Source: Hyphomicrobiales bacterium
GTDB lineage: Bacteria > Pseudomonadota > Alphaproteobacteria > Rhizobiales > Beijerinckiaceae
DNA length: 64,000 nt
NCBI GenBank assembly: GCA_900466745.1
Contig: UBNE01000003.1
Location: forward strand, 248,001-312,000
Direction: 5' to 3'
Below the pieces are notes generated by a model. That model was not told the DNA's origin. It did not search any database and saw nothing but the letters and a program-made list of their open reading frames with translations. The translations under genes and the position numbers were made by a program. This document shows, piece after piece, positions 60,430 through 64,000 of the stretch. How positions within the stretch are numbered: position 1 is the first letter of the stretch; each line of letters opens with the position of its first letter.

Positions 60430-63018
60430 TCAAAGCACCCCTTCTTCGATGAGGGCGGCGATTTCCGCCTCCGAATAACCGAGCATGGTCGACAGGATCA
60501 TGGCGTTGTCCTCGCCATAGCAGGGGGCGCCGCGGCCGATCGGACCGCCCGCATGGGACGGCGTGGCGGCGAGCTTGACCGGAAATTCCGGCACCGGCCA
60601 GCGGCCGATCTTGGTGCCGGTCACCTCGGTCATCCAGTTCAGCGCCGCCAGTTGCGGATCGTGATCGCAGCGGTCCTGCGCCGTCTGGCACGGCCCTGCC
60701 GCGACGCCGGCGTGCTGCAGCCGTTGCATGGCATCCTCCGCCGTGACGGTGCGGGTCCATTCCGTTACCGCCGCATCCAGCGCGTCCTGATGATGCAGCC
60801 GGTCGGCGAGGGTGCGGAAGCGGGGATCCTCCCGCAGAGATTGCAGTCCGGATACGGTCGTGAATGCCTGCCATTCAGATTCGTCGAAACAGGAGATCGC
60901 GATCCAGCGGTCCTCGCCGAGGCAGCGATAGGCGCCGTGCGGGGCCGCCGGCTTGTAGGGCGAGCGATTGCCGATGCGCTGCCAGGCCCGTTCGTTCGCG
61001 GACCAGTCGAGCACGGGCACCGCCGTCTGGAAGATGCCGGCCTCGCATTGGGAGGAATCGATCCACTGGCCCTCGCCGGTCCGCTCGCGATGATAGAGCG
61101 CGCCGAGGATGGCGAGCGCGAAGCCATGGGCGCCGGCCCAGTCCAGATAGGAATAGCCCCAGCCGGCCGGCATCGCGGGCTCGGGCAGGCCCGACATGTC
61201 GGTCGTGCCGGCGAAGGAGGCGGCCACGGGGCCGACGGTGCGGAAGCGGCCGTATTTGCCGATGCTGCCCATGCCCGATTGCTGGATGTAGATGATGTCG
61301 GGGCGGATCGCCTTCAGCACCTCGTAGCCGAGCCCGAGCCGTTCGAGGACGCCGGGAGAGAAACCCTCGGCGACCACGTCCGAGACGCGGATCAGGTCCT
61401 TGGCGATGGCGAGGCCCTTCGGATGGCGGATGTTGAGCGAGAGCCCGCGCTTGCCGGTGTTCTTGTTGTTGAACTGGCCGCCCATATCGGAATCGGTGAC
61501 GCCGGGCAGGGGCGCCGTCGCGGCCTCGCGTGCCGCCCGGCCGCCGATCGGGGCCATGGCGGCCAGGCGCGTATCGGGATTGGCCTTCCATTCGACCTTG
61601 AGGCTTTCCGCGCCGAGCGAGGCGAGGAAGCGGGTTCCGCCGGCCGAGGCCAGGAACCAGGAGAAGTCGAAGATGCGGACACCTTGGAGCGGGAAGGGCT
61701 TGCCGTGGGGGGAGAGGGTCTGCGCTGGCGCGGAATCGGAGCGGACCTGCGCGAAGATGGGCGTTTCCTCATGGCGGGAGGCCGAGCTTGCGGCAAGGAC
61801 CGCCTGTGTATGCTCCCCGATATGGGGGGCGCGCGTGCCGGGCTGCCAGGAGGTCGCCGTGCTCAGCCATTTACTGGTGGGGTAGCGGAAGCTGCGGCCG
61901 AGTTCCGGATGCTCGATGTCGGTGAAGGCCTGCCGCGACAGCCAGTGCTCGTCGATCGCGTTCTCATGCGGCTTGCGGACCGGGGCCCAGAGCAGCCCGG
62001 CGGTCTGCGCTTCCCGCCAGGGCACATCCGCGTAGCGATAGGAGCGCACGAAGCGCTGGATGACGTCGAGCGTGTGGTTGCTGGCCTCGTCGCTATCGGT
62101 CGAGCCGGGGATGCTGCGGGCGGTGAGGTCTGCTCCCTCGGCCGGCGGCTTCAGGTCGGCGGCCATGCCGTAGCTGTCGAGGAACGGCACGAGCTGCAGC
62201 TTGTCCTTGGCCGAGACTCCCCAGCTCATCACCCAGCGGCCATCCTTGGTGTAGCTGACATTGGGCGTGCGATTGGGCTTCTCGACGGCATGGCGCGCCG
62301 TCTGGCGGAAGAGCGGTGCCCGCCGCATCACCCAGGACATCAGGTCGAGCTCGGTGTTCTTGGAGACCGCCTCGTGGACGGCCACCGAGACGTCCTGTCC
62401 CTCGCCGTTGCGCAGCCGATGCAGCAAGGCTGCCGCGATGCCGATGGCGAGCTGCTCTCCGGCGATGTGATAGGCGTGCCAGAGCTGGGGTGCGATGGGC
62501 GGCAGGTCATAGCCGTCCGGGGCGGCGTCGTAGCCGCAGTTCATCATGATGCCGCCAAGGGCCAGATGCACCAGGTCCGAACCCTTGAAATCCTTCCAGG
62601 GGCCGGTGTCGCCGAAAGGCGTGATCTGCGCCGTGACGAGCCGCGGGAAACGGCTGTTCAGTTCGGCGAGCGCGATGCCGAAGGTCGAGAGCAGGCGGCC
62701 GCCATCGCTGACGAGGAGGACGTCGGCGCCGGCGATCAGCGACAGCACAGCCTCCGCGTTCGGCGCGACCACCGATTTCTTGCCGCGGTTATAGGCCCAG
62801 AAATGCAGGGAGGCTTCGGGATCGGGCTTGTCGTCGAGGAAGGGGCCGAAGCGGCGTGTCGGCGAGCCTTCCAGAGGCTCGATCTTGATGACCTCCGCGC
62901 CCAGACCCATCAGGAGAAGGCCGCAATATTCCCCCAGCTCGTCGGCGCTCTCGACGACGCGCAGCCCGGCGAACATGCCCGGCTTGAGAGCCTGCCCGTC
63001 CGCTTCCTTCATAGCCAT
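60430..63018 (-). CDS. Tandem CaiB/BaiF-type CoA-transferase
   Basis: An 862-residue protein made of two family III CoA-transferase halves. First half (about 15-410): GLRVVESADELGEYCGLLLMGLGAEVIKIE, and NRGKKS. Second half (about 440-862): GVRIFDFSWFLASAGGTRFLASLGAESLKVE, NKNTGKRGLSLNIRHPKG, and HRERTGEGQWIDSSQCEAG. Tandem forms act in steroid or aromatic acid CoA-thioester metabolism. The start at 63018 has GGAG upstream. The catalytic Asp lies in the second half; the first half may be structural. Confidence 0.85.
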   Translation of the reverse strand: MAMKEADGQALKPGMFAGLRVVESADELGEYCGLLLMGLGAEVIKIEPLEGSPTRRFGPFLDDKPDPEASLHFWAYNRGKKSVVAPNAEAVLSLIAGADVLLVSDGGRLLSTFGIALAELNSRFPRLVTAQITPFGDTGPWKDFKGSDLVHLALGGIMMNCGYDAAPDGYDLPPIAPQLWHAYHIAGEQLAIGIAAALLHRLRNGEGQDVSVAVHEAVSKNTELDLMSWVMRRAPLFRQTARHAVEKPNRTPNVSYTKDGRWVMSWGVSAKDKLQLVPFLDSYGMAADLKPPAEGADLTARSIPGSTDSDEASNHTLDVIQRFVRSYRYADVPWREAQTAGLLWAPVRKPHENAIDEHWLSRQAFTDIEHPELGRSFRYPTSKWLSTATSWQPGTRAPHIGEHTQAVLAASSASRHEETPIFAQVRSDSAPAQTLSPHGKPFPLQGVRIFDFSWFLASAGGTRFLASLGAESLKVEWKANPDTRLAAMAPIGGRAAREAATAPLPGVTDSDMGGQFNNKNTGKRGLSLNIRHPKGLAIAKDLIRVSDVVAEGFSPGVLERLGLGYEVLKAIRPDIIYIQQSGMGSIGKYGRFRTVGPVAASFAGTTDMSGLPEPAMPAGWGYSYLDWAGAHGFALAILGALYHRERTGEGQWIDSSQCEAGIFQTAVPVLDWSANERAWQRIGNRSPYKPAAPHGAYRCLGEDRWIAISCFDESEWQAFTTVSGLQSLREDPRFRTLADRLHHQDALDAAVTEWTRTVTAEDAMQRLQHAGVAAGPCQTAQDRCDHDPQLAALNWMTEVTGTKIGRWPVPEFPVKLAATPSHAGGPIGRGAPCYGEDNAMILSTMLGYSEAEIAALIEEGVL

Positions 63019-63180
63019 GGTCTTCTCCCTGCCGGCGGGCTCATCGTCCCGCCCGTCCTTGCCTGCCGCCTTCCGCGAGCGTGGCATGTTCCTTCCGCTC
63101 CGGCGCTGCCGGCTGCTCCCGGGCGCGGCGTCTTCAGGATGGCGGGTGCTCTTCCGGGGGACGTCGCTCTTCCCGCGAGG

Positions 63181-63588
63181 TCATGCCGCCGGCGGGGCGG
63201 AAAGCTTCACCTTCGGAATGCTGCCCTGCTCCGCGTCGGGCTCGTAGCAGATCGTCACCTCGCGCCCGATCCAGCCGCCTTCCGGCTCCGGGCCGACCAG
63301 GTTGCTGATCACCAGGGGGCCTTCGGCGAGCTGCACCGCGACGACGTTGTAGGGAGGCTTGTAGTTGTCGAAATACTGACGGTGAAACACCACCCAGGAG
63401 ATGATCTTCCCCTTGCCCGAGAGGGGCTTCCAGCTCGCCGACATCCCCACGCAATGCGGGCAGCAGGGCCCCGGCGGATAGCGGTATTGCGAACAGTCGT
63501 CGCATTGCTGGAGTGCCCAACGCTGCGCGCGGATGCTCTCCCACATCGGCTCATCGTAGAACTGGATGAACGCTCGCGAATTCGCCAT
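63181..63588 (-). CDS. OB-fold/zinc-ribbon thiolase partner (DUF35-type)
   Basis: A 135-residue protein with a zinc ribbon (C29xxC32 ... C42 C43xxC46, in CDDC and CCPHC) and an OB-fold (GKIISWVVFHRQYFDNYKPPYNVVAVQLAEGPLVISNLV). Such proteins pair with thiolase-like enzymes of CoA-ester degradation. It sits nine bases downstream of the thiolase gene. The start is at 63588. Confidence 0.9.
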   Translation of the reverse strand: MANSRAFIQFYDEPMWESIRAQRWALQQCDDCSQYRYPPGPCCPHCVGMSASWKPLSGKGKIISWVVFHRQYFDNYKPPYNVVAVQLAEGPLVISNLVGPEPEGGWIGREVTICYEPDAEQGSIPKVKLSAPPAA

Positions 63589-63596
63589 GGCGCGCC

Positions 63597-64000
63597 TCAC
63601 CGACCGTAGATGATGGAGACGGCCTTGCCGGCGACGTCCGAATTGTAGTGCACGAAGCGGCAATCCTCGACCTGCCGGGCGCCGCATTCGCCCCGCACCT
63701 GCCGCACCGCCTCGACCTGGTGGTTCCAGCCCTGCATGTAGGTTTCGGAGAGATGCCCGCCGGCGGTGTTGACCGGCAGCTTGCCCTTCAGCGAGATGCC
63801 GTCCTCGCGCATGAACCGGCCGGCCTCGCCGGAGCGGCAATAGCCGTAGCCTTCGAGCGCGAAGGGGACATGGCAGGAGAAGCTGTCGTAGATCTGGACG
63901 GCGTCCATGTCCTCCGGACCAAGCCCGGACATATTGAAGACCTGGCTCGCGCAGGCCTCCTGGGCGGGACGGTAGAAGTCCAGCAGGCGCGGTTCGAGGC
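63597..64000 (-). CDS. Thiolase-like protein (SCP-x/acetyl-CoA acetyltransferase type), partial
   Basis: The C-terminal part of a thiolase-superfamily protein whose 5' end lies past the right edge. The frame is open to 64000 (RLLDFYRPAQEACASQVFNM). The C-terminal NTAGGHLSETYMQGWNHQVEAVRQVRGEC contains the GGHLSETY-type thiolase end found in SCP-x-like family members. It acts with the OB-fold protein and CoA-transferase on a CoA-thioester pathway. The 111 residues from ATG 63932 are not a separate gene. Confidence 0.88.
   Translation of the reverse strand, partial: LEPRLLDFYRPAQEACASQVFNMSGLGPEDMDAVQIYDSFSCHVPFALEGYGYCRSGEAGRFMREDGISLKGKLPVNTAGGHLSETYMQGWNHQVEAVRQVRGECGARQVEDCRFVHYNSDVAGKAVSIIYGR

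Noticed and set aside
60553-63609. 1018-codon plus-strand frame opposite the CoA-transferase cluster
   Set aside because: Antisense shadow; the minus strand carries clear CaiB/BaiF motifs.
1-64000. CRISPR arrays
   Set aside because: No regularly spaced short direct repeats with unique spacers were seen; the repeats here are leaders, hairpins and motif pairs.

Overview
The window is GC-rich DNA from an alphaproteobacterium, most likely order Hyphomicrobiales and perhaps Bosea-like. This rests on the gene set (GapR, CarD, a Suv3-like helicase followed by an S4 protein, FdxA and CarD, DUF1036, DUF882, KdsD). No rRNA gene is present, so the genus is inference. It falls into a probable genomic island (left edge to about 33.4 kb) and an ordinary chromosomal backbone (about 33.4 to 64 kb). 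An Arg-tRNA(ACG) gene at 33363-33439 marks the boundary.

Island, part 1 (1-10.8 kb): an orphan 7TM-type sensor histidine kinase precedes an NHLM-type peptide export cluster. The cluster has a precursor-like peptide, an HlyD-like adaptor, a C39-peptidase ABC exporter, a second ABC protein and four more precursor-like peptides. All five peptides share a short leader motif ending in a small-residue pair (GG or GA), and two carry a Nif11-like leader. No modifying enzyme is visible. Part 2 (11.1-16.5 kb): an IS3-family orfA relic, then a leftward operon encoding an XRE-type regulator, a large Eco57I-like adenine methyltransferase, a PD-(D/E)XK-like nuclease and an HNH protein. I could not match this restriction-modification-like cassette to a named system.

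Island, part 3 (16.6-33.4 kb): the remains of an integrative and conjugative element (ICE). It holds a large ParB-like protein, a small membrane protein, an arsenic resistance operon (arsR-arsC-acr3-arsH), DUF736, a DUF932 protein, a split DUF6499/DUF2285 activator that looks like FseA with a +1 frameshift, a 5'-truncated trbJ, trbK-trbL-trbF-trbG-trbI, DUF2274, two small regulators and a large serine recombinase whose frame ends inside the tRNA gene. Relaxase, coupling protein and trbB-E are absent, so the element looks internally deleted. The ParB-like and DUF932 genes share a duplicated 5' leader with a strong hairpin.

Backbone (33.4-64 kb): a HisE-like protein, glycine-zipper lipoprotein, zinc-independent bL36, TPR protein, pyruvate kinase, DUF1036, glycerate kinase, GapR, nitroreductase with a divergent LysR regulator, two cell-wall proteins (DUF882 and an L,D-transpeptidase), a sigma-54 response regulator, PepF, an outer-membrane barrel protein, KdsD, a MerR regulator, the Suv3-like helicase, S4 protein, FdxA and CarD genes, an M48 lipoprotein protease, a nuclease-like protein, and a CoA-thioester catabolic cluster (tandem CaiB/BaiF CoA-transferase, OB-fold partner, thiolase) running off the right edge.
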